Notes: generated from the sequence alone by a model not told the origin. 50,551 nucleotides of DNA from Micromonospora foliorum (GCF_022229015.1 NZ_JAKKFF010000100.1:1-50551); one strand, 5' to 3'; numbered from the stretch's first letter, positions 7,122 to 16,062 are shown. Made by a program: numbers and translations.

Positions 7122-8114
7122 CTACCGACTGATCGGCGCGTCGCCCGTCGTCGCGGGGCCCGAGGCCGGCGCGGTCGCACCCTCGTAGAGCGCGACGTAC
7201 CGCCGGCGCCACGCGTCGCCGTCGGCGCCGAGGGCAGCGAGGTTGAGGGTGTTGTGTTCGATGCCCAACGCCTCCGGCAGGGTGCACACCCGCAGCGGGA
7301 TCGCGTTCGCGTCGGCGATCCGACGCGGCACCTGGACCGCTGCCCTCAGGTCCACCACGCCGTCGAGCGGGCTGATCGCGACCGCGGCGGTCCGCAGACC
7401 GGTCCGCCGCGGCGGATTCGGCAGGGTACGGGCGATCGTCAGGTACTGGGTGACGGCGGCGAGGGAGTATCCGCGCGACGTGACACGGTCCCGCAGGACG
7501 CGACGCCCGTACAGCACGATGAGCGGCTTGACCGCGTAGGCCGGCGCCTGTCGCGGGTTCGGGCCGAAGAACGGTGACAGCAACAGCAGGTGTCGTACGA
7601 CGTTGCCGGGCACCTGGGCCAGCCAGGCGGCCAGCACGGCGCCGCCGGAGATCCCCACGACGCCGACCTCGTCTCCCAGGGCCGCCGCGACGACCCACCC
7701 CTGCGCGGCGTACGTGGTCAGCTCACCGGCCTCGACCCGGTGGTGGGCCCGCCGGTCGACGGTCCCGTGCTGGGGCGCCCGGGGAATCCAGACGTTGTAC
7801 CCACGCTCGAAGAACTCCTCGGCCAGCCCCGCGTACTGCTCGGGCGCGAGGGTGTATCCGTGCAGCAGCAGCACGGCCTTGTCGGTACGGGAGCCGTGGC
7901 TCAGCAGGCGGCTGCGTGACTCCGGCCGGACCTCCGGATCGGCCGCCTCAGCGGCGATGATGGCTGCGGCGGCACGGGTGGCCGTGTCGAAGTCGAGCGG
8001 TCGGGCCGGCGCGACCCGTAGCCCACGGCGGCCCACCGGCCAGAGGTAGAGCCCGGCGACCGCCGCCCCGACGAGCGCCAACCCGCCGACGAGAAGCGCG
8101 ATGATCTCCGGCAT
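7122..8114 (-). CDS. Membrane-anchored alpha/beta hydrolase
   Basis: 330 aa. Residues 3-26 form one hydrophobic segment (IIALLVGGLALVGAAVAGLYLW), followed by a basic stop (GRRG), so the enzyme is probably anchored by its N-terminus. The hydrolase domain begins near residue 78: AVLLLHGYTLAPEQY is the oxyanion loop, the region NVWIPRAPQHG follows, and the nucleophile elbow is GISGG with Ser156. A His candidate lies in the C-terminal part (GIEHNTLN). It resembles esterase/lysophospholipase-like hydrolases; no substrate is implied by the neighbours. The start at 8114 is an ATG. It is downstream of the acetyltransferase gene in the same direction, but a strong hairpin between them argues for separate transcripts. 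Confidence 0.8.
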   Translation of the reverse strand: MPEIIALLVGGLALVGAAVAGLYLWPVGRRGLRVAPARPLDFDTATRAAAAIIAAEAADPEVRPESRSRLLSHGSRTDKAVLLLHGYTLAPEQYAGLAEEFFERGYNVWIPRAPQHGTVDRRAHHRVEAGELTTYAAQGWVVAAALGDEVGVVGISGGAVLAAWLAQVPGNVVRHLLLLSPFFGPNPRQAPAYAVKPLIVLYGRRVLRDRVTSRGYSLAAVTQYLTIARTLPNPPRRTGLRTAAVAISPLDGVVDLRAAVQVPRRIADANAIPLRVCTLPEALGIEHNTLNLAALGADGDAWRRRYVALYEGATAPASGPATTGDAPISR

Positions 8115-8155
8115 GGTCAGATGCTGACAGGGGCCGCACTCGGTGCTGGCTGAGG

Positions 8156-8183
8156 GGGTGCGCCCGGGTGACCGGGCGCACCC
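8156..8183 (-). terminator. Terminator hairpin after the acetyltransferase gene
   Basis: GGGTGCGCCCGG (8156-8167) and CCGGGCGCACCC (8172-8183) form a perfect 12-base stem with a 4-base loop, 6 bases beyond the acetyltransferase stop. Confidence 0.75.
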
Positions 8184-8189
8184 AGTCAG

Positions 8190-9086
8190 CTATTCCTGGC
8201 TGGACGGCGGCGCGAAGACGACCCGGGAGCGCAACTGCCGAAAGCCGGTCCGCTCCAACTCCGCCAGCACCGTCACCCGGTGCGATTCCACGTCGGCGAT
8301 GACCTCGCGGGCACCGCCGGCGGCCAGCACCCGGACCGCCTCGGCCAGCAGCTCGGGCCGGGCCGCCTCGTCGAGCAGGCCGAGATAGGCGAGCAGGGGA
8401 TAGCAGGCGTCCCCCAATGTGCCGACCAACCCGACCGGCTTCCCGGCCTCCAGCGCGATGCGCCATCTCTCGGTGTCGTTCCCCAGCCAGGCCAGCGGGT
8501 CGGTGGCGAGGTCGACGCCCCCGACCACCCGCGCGATCTCGACGCCGGTCAGCACGTCCGGCTCGGCGATCCTGGCGACCAGGGCGTTGATCTCCGCCAC
8601 GTCTACGGGCGCCCGGAAGTCGTACCGGCCGGAGGACGCCGGCAGGGGGGTGCCCGTCCAGGAGCAGCGGAGCCGCTCCCCCCGCTCGACCAGCCCGGCG
8701 AGCCGGGCGGCCTCCATGGGTGCCCGCACCACGGCCAGCACCTCGGGCCGCCGCCGCCAGTGCGCCGGTAGCGCGGCGTAGTACAGGCCGGGACCGCCCA
8801 ACGCCTCGTGGGCGGCGCGCAGCAGCTCGGCGCCCACCTCCGGCTCGGCGTCCAGATCGAACCGGTCCAGCCAGGGGGCACCGACGGCGCCCGGGGGCAG
8901 GAGCCAGGCGGCCCGGCCCACCAACCGGCCGGCGCGCAGCGCGACCCAGGTGGTCTCGGGCCGGTAGCCGCCGCCGGCGATCCCGTCGGCGTACGCGACC
9001 TGGCGTAGTTGGGGCAGCGGATCAGGCATGGAGTCGAACAGGTTTTCCTCGCCCGCGACGAGCGGACGGATGACCAGATCAGTCAT
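8190..9086 (-). CDS. GNAT family N-acetyltransferase
   Basis: 298 aa, ATG at 9086 with CCGGAGGA upstream. The N-terminal half opens with LVIRPLVAGEENLFDSM, typical of GNAT beta1, and continues with TTWVALRAGRLVGRAAWLLPPG. The C-terminal half contains a second acceptor-like region with GKPVGLVGTLGDACYPLLAYLGLLDEAARPELLAEAVRVLAAGGAREVIADVE, matching the beta4-beta5 and helix arrangement of GNAT. It may be a tandem or partly degenerate GNAT, since the first half lacks a clear acetyl-CoA P-loop. It is cytoplasmic and the acceptor is unknown. LtrA lies upstream in the same direction with a 159-base gap that holds an inverted repeat. Confidence 0.75.
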   Translation of the reverse strand: MTDLVIRPLVAGEENLFDSMPDPLPQLRQVAYADGIAGGGYRPETTWVALRAGRLVGRAAWLLPPGAVGAPWLDRFDLDAEPEVGAELLRAAHEALGGPGLYYAALPAHWRRRPEVLAVVRAPMEAARLAGLVERGERLRCSWTGTPLPASSGRYDFRAPVDVAEINALVARIAEPDVLTGVEIARVVGGVDLATDPLAWLGNDTERWRIALEAGKPVGLVGTLGDACYPLLAYLGLLDEAARPELLAEAVRVLAAGGAREVIADVESHRVTVLAELERTGFRQLRSRVVFAPPSSQE

Positions 9087-9155
9087 GGGTTGGTCCTCCG
9101 GGAAGCGCGCGCCCCGGGGTCAGATCCGCGCGGACGCCGGAGCGCGGAGGGGGCG

Positions 9156-9177
9156 CAGAACATCGGACATTGTTCTG
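9156..9177. promoter_or_regulatory. Inverted repeat upstream of the acetyltransferase gene
   Basis: CAGAACA (9156-9162) and TGTTCTG (9171-9177) are perfect 7-base arms with an 8-base spacer, 70 bases before the acetyltransferase start. It looks like a dimeric repressor site. The bound protein is unknown. Confidence 0.45.
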
Positions 9178-9245
9178 ACCTCCTTCCAGCTCGACGGCGT
9201 GCCCGACGACCATACGCGGGCTGGTCGCCGGTTCGCAACGGATCG

Positions 9246-10445
9246 TCACAGCGTCGGGTTGGTCTCCGCCCCCCGCTTGTGGGCTCGCTGGTCGTACACG
9301 GTGATGCCGGCCAGGATCACCGCCGCGACGGCCGCCACGGCGACCGGCGGGAGCAGCACCATCGGCGGGGCCGCCACGGCGAGCGCCACCCCGCCGAAGT
9401 ACAGCGCCCGACACCGTGGCGCGGACCGGTCCTCCCGCTCCAGGGTGCTCCGCCCGATCAGGAACAGCACCGGGCCGCCGAAGATGATGGCCACCAGAGC
9501 CCAGTCGATCGGCGGGTGCGGATCCTCGACGACCTGACCGAAGCCTACGGCGGTGCAGATGATGCCACCGACGATCAGCAGCAGGCTGTAGCTCGCCCAC
9601 CGGGACAGCTGGATCCCCTCCCCGCTCGGGGTCGAGGCATGGCCGGATCTGACGTGGTAGAAGTAGATCCGCCAGAACGAGACGACCACCACGAACGAGG
9701 CGACGAGGACGATTGTTCCCTCGGTGGTGAAGCCCGGGAAGCTCACCGCGGCGCCGGCTTCGAGCACCACCTCGGCGAGAGCGATCATGAAGAACTGGTT
9801 GTACCGCTCGGCGAGATGCTCCTGCGAAACGGTGACCCTCAGGCTGTTCAGCTGTCTCCGGCCCATTCGGGGAAGGGGGTAGGTGGTGGCGGCGCCGATC
9901 ATCTCGATGGCGAGGGCGATGGTCCAGAAGACGCCCCGACCGAGACCGCCACTGATGCCACCACTGATCCAGAGCACGCTGGACGCCAGGTGCCAGGTCA
10001 GCACCCGGAGCGAGAACGTGTGCGCCGGGTGGCCCCGCAGGGCGAACGCCACGAAGAGCGGTCGGCCGACCTGGATGACGACGTAGGTGCAGGCGAAGAT
10101 CACGCCGCGTTGGCCGAAGGCCTGTGGCAACGTGACGGCCAGCACCAGGGTGCCGAACATCGTCGCCAGCAGGAGGGCCTGCAGGTCGGGGCGCCTGGGG
10201 TCGTAGGTGCTGGCCAGCAGGGCGTTGAGCGACCAGATCATCCACATCGCCGTGAAGAACAGGACGGTCTGGCCCGCCTCGGACAACAGCGCGTGCCGGA
10301 CGATGGTCAGGTCGTCCGCGATCCGCCCGGCGAGGCGGGCCAGCGCGAAGACGTAGACGATGTCGAAGAGCAGTTCCAGGACGGTCGCCGAGCGGGGGCT
10401 CCTGCTGTCCCCGAGCCCACGAAAGAACTCGGTGCGCGTCAGCAC
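9246..10445 (-). CDS. LtrA family membrane protein (low temperature requirement protein A)
   Basis: 399 aa starting at GTG 10445. It is almost entirely transmembrane helices, about ten to twelve, for example VLELLFDIVYVFALARLAG, TVLFFTAMWMIWSLNALLAS and LLLATMFGTLVLAVTLPQAF. The opening with ELLFDIVYVFA and later W...D-containing loops (TYDPRRPD, AERYNQFFMIALAEVVLEAG) are the pattern of the LtrA family. LtrA was named in Listeria for growth at low temperature; its biochemical activity is unknown. The family is common in soil actinobacteria. No clear ribosome site precedes the GTG, so the exact start is uncertain. A 112-base gap separates it from the monooxygenase gene upstream. Confidence 0.85.
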   Translation of the reverse strand: MLTRTEFFRGLGDSRSPRSATVLELLFDIVYVFALARLAGRIADDLTIVRHALLSEAGQTVLFFTAMWMIWSLNALLASTYDPRRPDLQALLLATMFGTLVLAVTLPQAFGQRGVIFACTYVVIQVGRPLFVAFALRGHPAHTFSLRVLTWHLASSVLWISGGISGGLGRGVFWTIALAIEMIGAATTYPLPRMGRRQLNSLRVTVSQEHLAERYNQFFMIALAEVVLEAGAAVSFPGFTTEGTIVLVASFVVVVSFWRIYFYHVRSGHASTPSGEGIQLSRWASYSLLLIVGGIICTAVGFGQVVEDPHPPIDWALVAIIFGGPVLFLIGRSTLEREDRSAPRCRALYFGGVALAVAAPPMVLLPPVAVAAVAAVILAGITVYDQRAHKRGAETNPTL

Positions 10446-10557
10446 GGACGGCGGGACAGCTCAGCCGGCCAGGGCCGCCGGCACGGGCACACCACGGTGA
10501 CCCTGTTCCGCTGCCATCGTCCCCGAGCCTCCCTCGCCGACCGGCCCCACCTGATCC

Positions 10558-12102
10558 CTATCTGCGTATTTTATCCATCTTCATCGGGTCCCCGTCGCTG
10601 ATGGCGGATACCGGGTCGGCGGTGCGCCGGATCATCTGTGCCGTCACCCTGCGGTACGAGCCCGGGTCGACCGGGAACAGCCACTGCCGGGCCCGGGTCA
10701 GCGGGCCGACGTTGAGCCCCAACTCGTCGAGCACCTCGTCGACGTTGTGCATCGAGAACGGGATGATGTTCGTGCCGCGAGCGTGCCGTCCGTTGGTGCG
10801 CTTCGTCATCCAGAACAGCCGGGCGCGCACCTCGTCGCGCATCCGGACCTCGGTCGGCAGGGTGAGCCCACCCCGCAGGTACGCGGCCGTCCAGACCGCC
10901 GCCATCTCCGCGCTGAGCGGGCTGAAGAACGACGAGTTGTAGCCGGCGAACGTCAGCCGCGGCACGCCGATCGGCAGGATCTGCCGGTAGAGCATGAAGT
11001 TGCCGGCCTCGTCCTGGAGCCGGGCGTGCAACGCGTCGTCGAAGAACGGCACGTGCTGGCGGAAGCCGGTGCCACAGATGACCAGGTCGGCGGCGAGCAC
11101 CGTGCCGTCGGCCAGGCGGGCGGCGGGTCGGCCACGGTCGTCGACAAGCAACTCGGTGATCACCTGGTCCCGGTGCACGGTGATGCGGCCGTCGGTGACC
11201 CGCTCGAAGAAGCCCTCGGTGGCGAGGCTGACCGTGCTGCGGGCGATGTCCTCGAAGCTGCCGTTGGGCACGAGACCCAGCTGGCGCAGCTTGAACTGCC
11301 GGGTCGCGACCGAGCCGACGCTGTCCACCATGCGCTGGCGCAGACCGTTGCCCGGGCCGTGCAGGAACCGCTCGAAGCCCCTCAGGTGCAGGTAACGGAA
11401 GAGCGCCTCACCCATCCGGGTGAGCAGCAGGTACTTGTAGTTGAGCGCGCCGCCGAGCTTGCGGGGCATCTTCCAGAGCAGCTGGCGCGCCACCACGTGG
11501 GTCTGGGCGGCGACCTCGCTCACCGGGACCGCCACGTCGCAGGACGACTTGCCGTACCCGACCACGAGGACGTTCTTGCCTCGGGCCGCCTCGATGTCGT
11601 GGAACTCCCCCGTCGCCAGTACGCGCCCTCCGGCGGCGGCGAAGCTCACGTGCCCGTCGAAGGACGGGACGAGCGGGTCCGAGAAGATGCCGTTGGCGAC
11701 GATCAGGTGGTCGTACCGTTCCACCGTCAGCGGGTCCTGACCGCTCGCCGGCCGTGACGTGACCAGCCACCCGGTCTCATCGTTGACGAGTTCGGCGGAG
11801 ACGACCTCCGTGGACAGGCGCAGCGCACCGGCCAGCCCGAACTTCTCCACGTAGCTCTCCAGGTACCGCTGGACCTGCTCACCGGACGGCCACTGCGGGT
11901 AGTCGGCGGGCATCGGCAGGTCGGAGAGGTGGTAGGTGCCCTTGTCGTTCTGGGTGTGCAGGCCGGGGTAGCGCCGGGTACGGCTCCACACCCCACCGAC
12001 GTCGGGCGCCCGTTCGAACACGGTGACGTCGAATCCGCTCTGCCGCAGCACCTTCGCTGCGCTCACCCCGGCGAATCCGGCACCGACGACGGCAATCCTC
12101 AT
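10558..12102 (-). CDS. FAD/NADPH-dependent flavin monooxygenase
   Basis: 514 aa. It starts with a perfect FAD Rossmann motif GAGFAG (residues 7-12) after MRIAVV. The second dinucleotide motif GYGKSS at 182-187 binds NADPH. Between them ATGEFHDIEA (about 163-172) occupies the place of the FMO/BVMO fingerprint FxGxxxHxxx in a variant form. Other conserved blocks are RYPGLHTQNDKGTYHLSD and VICGTGFRQHVPFF. This fits the FMO-like oxygenases that hydroxylate or Baeyer-Villiger-oxidise small substrates; the two cannot be told apart here. GGAGGAGA precedes the ATG at 12102. It is divergent from an AraC regulator across 214 bases, the usual arrangement for a regulator and its target. The substrate is unknown. 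Confidence 0.88.
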   Translation of the reverse strand: MRIAVVGAGFAGVSAAKVLRQSGFDVTVFERAPDVGGVWSRTRRYPGLHTQNDKGTYHLSDLPMPADYPQWPSGEQVQRYLESYVEKFGLAGALRLSTEVVSAELVNDETGWLVTSRPASGQDPLTVERYDHLIVANGIFSDPLVPSFDGHVSFAAAGGRVLATGEFHDIEAARGKNVLVVGYGKSSCDVAVPVSEVAAQTHVVARQLLWKMPRKLGGALNYKYLLLTRMGEALFRYLHLRGFERFLHGPGNGLRQRMVDSVGSVATRQFKLRQLGLVPNGSFEDIARSTVSLATEGFFERVTDGRITVHRDQVITELLVDDRGRPAARLADGTVLAADLVICGTGFRQHVPFFDDALHARLQDEAGNFMLYRQILPIGVPRLTFAGYNSSFFSPLSAEMAAVWTAAYLRGGLTLPTEVRMRDEVRARLFWMTKRTNGRHARGTNIIPFSMHNVDEVLDELGLNVGPLTRARQWLFPVDPGSYRRVTAQMIRRTADPVSAISDGDPMKMDKIRR

Positions 12103-12206
12103 GGTCTCCTCCGAAGAACGTGCGAACCGTGCCGGCGCTGACCGCCCGCGTTGGTCGCACGCTAGCGAGCGGACCGGGCGGTCGCTATCCGCGCGACGCG
12201 GGCGCT

Positions 12207-12227
12207 GTCCGCAGTACGCAGGCGGAC
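12207..12227. promoter_or_regulatory. Inverted repeat between the divergent monooxygenase and AraC genes
   Basis: GTCCGC (12207-12212) and GCGGAC (12222-12227) flank a 9-base spacer, with related TCCGC sequences just upstream. A binding site for the adjacent AraC protein is possible but not shown. Confidence 0.35.
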
Positions 12228-12316
12228 CCTTTTCCTGTCGGGTCGACGGCTTTCGGGTCTGGTCCGGCCCGCGCACGCCTTACGGTCAGCGCGACGGGAC
12301 GCCCGGGAGGTGTCGG

Positions 12317-13279
12317 ATGGATGCGGTGACGGTCCGGACGGACGACGTCGACCGGGCGCGCGCCGAGGTGGGCCGGATCTTCTGTCCACACCGGCTCACC
12401 CCACAGCCAGGTGTGCACAGCGTGCAACTGCGGATGGCGGCTCGCCGGGCGGGCGGGGTGGGTGTCATCGACCTCGACTACGGGCAGGCGGTCCGCATTC
12501 AACCGCCCGCGCTGGAGACCTTCTACCTCGTCCAGATCCCTACCGCCGGCAGTACGACGGTCCGGCACGCCGGTCAGACCGTGACCTCGACCCCCGACGT
12601 CGCCTCGGTCCTGTCCCCGTACGACCCCTCGGACATGCGGTGGTCCGCGGGGTCGCCCCACCGGATCTTCTACGCCGACCGGCGCGCCGTCGACAGGGAA
12701 CTCGCCCGCCTGCTGGGCCACCCGGTGGACGACCCGGTCCGCCTGGACATCGGCATGCTCATGACCACGCCGACCGCGCAGGCGTGGGCGCGCGGGGTGG
12801 CGTTCCTCGCCGACGAGCTGTCGCAGCCGGCGGACGCGTCCCTGTTCGATCATCCGCAGGTCGCCGCCCGTTTCGAACAGGGGCTCATCGGCAAGTTGTT
12901 GCTGGCCCACCGGCACAGCCACTCGCACCTTCTGGCCGAGCCGGGCCACCACGCCCACGCCGGGCGTCTCGTCCGCCGGGCCTGCGCCCTGATCTCCGAG
13001 CACCACGGCGAGGCACTGACCGTCGGTGACGTCGCCGAGGCGCTACGGGTGAGCGTACGAACGCTGCAGGACTGTTTCCGCCGTGAGTTGCAGACCACCC
13101 CGACCGCGTACCTGCGGGCCTGCCGGCTCGACGCGGCGCACCGCACGCTCCGCTCGGCCGAGCCGGGGGCGTCCGTGACGACTGTTGCCCTGCGACACGG
13201 CTTCGTGCACCTCGGCCGGTTCGCGACCGAGTACCGGACGCGATTCGGGGAGTCGCCGTCCGCGACACTGCGGCGCTGA
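12317..13279 (+). CDS. AraC family transcriptional regulator
   Basis: 320 aa from ATG 12317, preceded by GGGAGG. Residues 1-200 form an AraC_binding_2-type sensor domain (for example VGVIDLDYGQAVRIQPPALETFYLVQIP and ASVLSPYDPSDMRW). Two helix-turn-helix motifs fill residues about 225-320: LTVGDVAEALRVSVRTLQDCFRRELQTTPTAYLRACRLDAAHRTL and VTTVALRHGFVHLGRFATEYRTRFGESPSATLRR. The second is a textbook AraC signature. It is cytoplasmic and DNA-binding. The divergent flavin monooxygenase is the probable target, and the sensor domain may bind the substrate or a product of that enzyme. Confidence 0.92.
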   Translation: MDAVTVRTDDVDRARAEVGRIFCPHRLTPQPGVHSVQLRMAARRAGGVGVIDLDYGQAVRIQPPALETFYLVQIPTAGSTTVRHAGQTVTSTPDVASVLSPYDPSDMRWSAGSPHRIFYADRRAVDRELARLLGHPVDDPVRLDIGMLMTTPTAQAWARGVAFLADELSQPADASLFDHPQVAARFEQGLIGKLLLAHRHSHSHLLAEPGHHAHAGRLVRRACALISEHHGEALTVGDVAEALRVSVRTLQDCFRRELQTTPTAYLRACRLDAAHRTLRSAEPGASVTTVALRHGFVHLGRFATEYRTRFGESPSATLRR

Positions 13280-13293
13280 CCGGGCCGTCCCAC

Positions 13294-13338
13294 GTCGTAC
13301 CGTCGCGGCCGCCTGCTGGGCGCCGGCGACGGTACGAC
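13294..13338. terminator. Bidirectional terminator between the AraC and pectate lyase genes
   Basis: GTCGTACCGTCGC (13294-13306) and GCGACGGTACGAC (13326-13338) form a perfect 13-base stem with a 19-base loop, between convergent genes. Confidence 0.7.
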
Positions 13339-13348
13339 GCGGCGGGCC

Positions 13349-15331
13349 TCAGGTCAGCCGACCGACCCCGGCGCCGCCGGTGACCAGCGCCGGAACGTTC
13401 GTCGCCGGGTCCAGCTGGTACGGGTAGTAGGTACGCGGCTCGACGACCGTGCCGGCGGTCTCGGGCTGACCGGAGTTGACGAAGACGTTGCCGCGCTGCA
13501 CGGCGCGGCCGGGCCCGCTGTCGGCGTACCCGCTCGCGGAGTGCAGCGGGTACGGGACGTCGCGGAAGTAGTTGCCCTCGACCAGGACGCCGGCGTTCTC
13601 CGTCGACGCGACACCGTAGAGGGCGTTGCCGAGGAAGTAGTTGTTGTAGACGTGCACCGGCTCGCCGAACCGGACCCGGGGATGGCGCTGGCGGCTGTGG
13701 TCGAAGAAGTTGTGGTGGATGCTCACCTTCAGGTGCCCGATGTCGGTGGACGCCGCGCCGTCGGAGTGCCCGATGAGCATGCTCTTGTCGGCGTGGTCGA
13801 AGTGGTTCCAGGAAACCGTCACGTAGTCGGCACCCCGCACGATGTCGACCGAGCCGTCGATCGCGCCGGCGAAGCGGTTGTGGTCGATCCAGATGTGGTG
13901 GGAGTTCTGGCCGACGTTTATCGCGTCGTCCTCGGCCTCGGTGAAGTTGATGTTGCGGACGATCACGTTGTACGACCGGTAGAAGTCCAGCCCGCCCCCG
14001 GTGATCTCGGCGTTCCCGACGCCGATGATCGTCTTGTGCGGCCGCACCCCCTGCTTGCTGCTGATCCGGATCACGCCGCTGACCTGGATGACCATCGGCC
14101 CGATGGTGTCGATGTAGTCGAGGAAGTCCGCCGCGTTGGTCGCGGTGACCACCGGGCCTCCGGCCCCGCCGGTCGTACCGTTCTGACCGAGGGCGACGAC
14201 GCTGGCGAACCCGTCCGGTTGGCCGGCCGGCGCCGCGCTCGGCGCGGCAGCGGCGAGCGTCGACGACAGCTTGCCCACCCCGGCGCCGGCCGGAACCGTG
14301 GTCGGTACGTCGGCGGCGGGGGTGAGCTGGTAGGGGTAGTAACCGCGCGGATCGGGAACGGTGCCGCGGGTCTCGATCGGATGGTTGCAGGCGACGAGGA
14401 TGTTTCCCCGTGCCACGATCCGGCCGAGATCGCCGCTGAAGTCCACCCGGCCGGGGTTGTTCACGGAGTAGAAGTAGTTGTTCTCCATGAGCACGGCGGC
14501 GTCGTAGGTGGACGCGACCCCGTAGCTGTTGTCGTAGTAGTAGTTGTTGTAGACGTGCGCCAGCGCGGAGAACCGTACCCGGGGGTTGCGCTGGTCGGAA
14601 CGGTCGAAGAAATTGTGGTGGTAGGTGACCCGCAGCCGGCCGATGTCCTGCGGTCCGGCGTCCTCGTCGTGGCCCAGCAACAACGTCTTGTCATGATCGT
14701 GGAAGTGGTTCCAGGAGACGGTCACAAAATCGGACCCTCGTTTGATGTCAACCGCACCGTCATCGCCATTCGAGAACTCGTTGTGGTCGATCCAGATGTG
14801 GTGGGAGAACATCTGCACGTTGATCAGGTCGTCGCTCGCGCCGGTCAGGTGCAGGTTGCGGATGATGATGTTGTGTACCGCGTTCACCGGAGGCGCGGTG
14901 ACGTCGTCGTCGACCGGCACGCCGATGTTCAACCCGCCGCCGGAGAGCGTGGCGGTGGCGCCGAGCCCGATGATGGTCTTGTCCGAGGCGACGTCGTGCA
15001 TTCCGTCGTTGCTGCCCGCGGGCAGGTTGATGGTGCCGGAGACCTGGATGACGTAGGGCTGCGGCCGGGCGATGTAGTCGAGGAACTGGGCAGCGGTGGT
15101 GGCGGTGACGGTGGGTCCGCCGGCTCCGCCGGTGGTGCCGGCCTGACCGAGCGCGGCGACACTGGCGAAGCCGTCGGCGGGGCCGGCGACGGCTTCGGCG
15201 GCCGGGGTCGACGACGCGGCGGTGGGGGCGGCCTGAGCCAGCCCGGGTGGGGTGAGCAGGACGGCGACGAGGCCGACGACGGCGGGCGACCACCAGCGCG
15301 GCGGGATGCGGCGAGCGGGTGTGGAGTGCAT
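13349..15331 (-). CDS. Secreted tandem pectate lyase with two PL1 modules
   Basis: 660 aa. A signal peptide covers about residues 1-35 (RRIPPRWW, then VVGLVAVLLTPPGLAQAA). PL1 module A spans about 52-355 and module B about 371-660. Each has the family hallmarks: the opening GFASVxALGQxGTTGGAGGP, WIDHN (180-184 and 481-485), VTVSWNHF, LLGHD or LIGHS, and the substrate-binding RxPxxR (RNPRVR at 248-253 and RHPRVR at 549-554). Pectate lyases cleave polygalacturonate by beta-elimination using Ca2+. There is no separate carbohydrate-binding domain. Module A has RFSALAHV where the others have RFGEPVHV, a change next to the conserved Arg. The start at 15331 is chosen because the signal peptide begins there; longer starts would read through the promoter and operator. 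Divergent from the other two lyase genes. Confidence 0.93.
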   Translation of the reverse strand: MHSTPARRIPPRWWSPAVVGLVAVLLTPPGLAQAAPTAASSTPAAEAVAGPADGFASVAALGQAGTTGGAGGPTVTATTAAQFLDYIARPQPYVIQVSGTINLPAGSNDGMHDVASDKTIIGLGATATLSGGGLNIGVPVDDDVTAPPVNAVHNIIIRNLHLTGASDDLINVQMFSHHIWIDHNEFSNGDDGAVDIKRGSDFVTVSWNHFHDHDKTLLLGHDEDAGPQDIGRLRVTYHHNFFDRSDQRNPRVRFSALAHVYNNYYYDNSYGVASTYDAAVLMENNYFYSVNNPGRVDFSGDLGRIVARGNILVACNHPIETRGTVPDPRGYYPYQLTPAADVPTTVPAGAGVGKLSSTLAAAAPSAAPAGQPDGFASVVALGQNGTTGGAGGPVVTATNAADFLDYIDTIGPMVIQVSGVIRISSKQGVRPHKTIIGVGNAEITGGGLDFYRSYNVIVRNINFTEAEDDAINVGQNSHHIWIDHNRFAGAIDGSVDIVRGADYVTVSWNHFDHADKSMLIGHSDGAASTDIGHLKVSIHHNFFDHSRQRHPRVRFGEPVHVYNNYFLGNALYGVASTENAGVLVEGNYFRDVPYPLHSASGYADSGPGRAVQRGNVFVNSGQPETAGTVVEPRTYYPYQLDPATNVPALVTGGAGVGRLT

Positions 15332-15491
15332 GTGGCTGCTGCCTTTCGCGGGACGGAACACGGACCGGGCGTGATCCGATGGGCCGCGGCGGCGAGCCCG
15401 AACCGGTCGGCGACGCGCCTGGACGTCGGCGTCGCCAGGCACGGGCCAGCGCCGGATCGGCCGGCGATCCGTGGCGGTGGGGTGCGAGGGT

Positions 15492-15505
15492 GGAAAGCGC
15501 TTTCC
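15492..15505. promoter_or_regulatory. LacI-type operator overlapping the pectate lyase transcription start
   Basis: GGAAAGCGCTTTCC is a perfect 14-base palindrome with an AGCGCT core. It begins 7 bases downstream of the -10 box of the minus-strand promoter, so a bound repressor would block RNA polymerase. Confidence 0.75.
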
Positions 15506-15512
15506 GGCACCC

Positions 15513-15542
15513 ATGCTAGGCGTGGCGATTAATTCATGTCAA
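15513..15542 (-). promoter_or_regulatory. Promoter of the tandem pectate lyase gene
   Basis: On the minus strand TTGACA (15542-15537) and TAGCAT (15518-15513) are separated by 18 bases. This is a near-consensus vegetative sigma factor promoter, and transcription would start near 15506. Confidence 0.7.
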
Positions 15543-16062
15543 TCAACGGATCATCGTTTCCTGCAAACGGTTGTTGCATTGATCATGGTCTACGTTGCTG
15601 ATCTCAACACCGCTGCGGCTCGGCGCGGCGGCCTCCTCCTCCACCAACGCGGATAAATGCCGCAGGTTCACCGCAGGGCATTGACGCTGGTCTAGGTTCC
15701 GTGCTTACTTCGCTGCAAACCTTTGCAGGCCCGGGAGGTGGGTGCCGGTGTCAGTCAGGCCCGTTGGACGAGACCTCCTCGCCCCCGCCGGCCATCCGCC
15801 CACCGGGTGGGCCCGCGCCGCGCCGCCACCCGCCCGGGCCGACGAATGAACTGCGCCACCGACGACTCGACCGATTCTGGAAAGAGCGCTTCGGGCATCG
15901 ACAACTGAACGTCAGCAGCCACGCAAACAGCACCCGGCGGCTGCACAGAATGGGCACGGTCTTTCGGTGAGAACCGGACCGAATGTCTGCCGACTCGACC
16001 GCCAGCGGCCGAGCGATAAGTGTTGCCCAAATAGGCTGCAACATATCTGCACATTCAATTCA
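15543..16062. other. Long intergenic region between divergent pectate lyase genes
   Basis: I see no convincing gene between 15332 and 16166. The region holds regulatory-looking repeats: CTGCAAACGG at 15561, the palindrome CTGCAAACCTTTGCAG at 15713-15728, two 11-base near copies TGGTCTACGTT (15586-15596) and TGGTCTAGGTT (15688-15698), and a degenerate AGCGCT site (GGAAAGAGCGCTTC, about 15879-15892). Base composition is lower in GC than the genes on either side, particularly 15520-15620 and 16020-16090, as expected of promoter DNA. A small RNA cannot be excluded. Confidence 0.5.
15713..15728. promoter_or_regulatory. Second LacI-like palindrome in the pectate lyase intergenic region
   Basis: CTGCAAACCTTTGCAG has perfect CTGCAAA / TTTGCAG arms around CC. 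A related half-site CTGCAAAC lies at 15561-15568. It is unlike the AGCGCT palindrome nearby, so a second regulator may act here. Confidence 0.5.

Noticed and set aside
9009..10601. 530-codon plus-strand open frame opposite LtrA
   Set aside because: Highly charged, Arg/Gly/Gln-rich and without motifs; the minus strand encodes a clear membrane protein.
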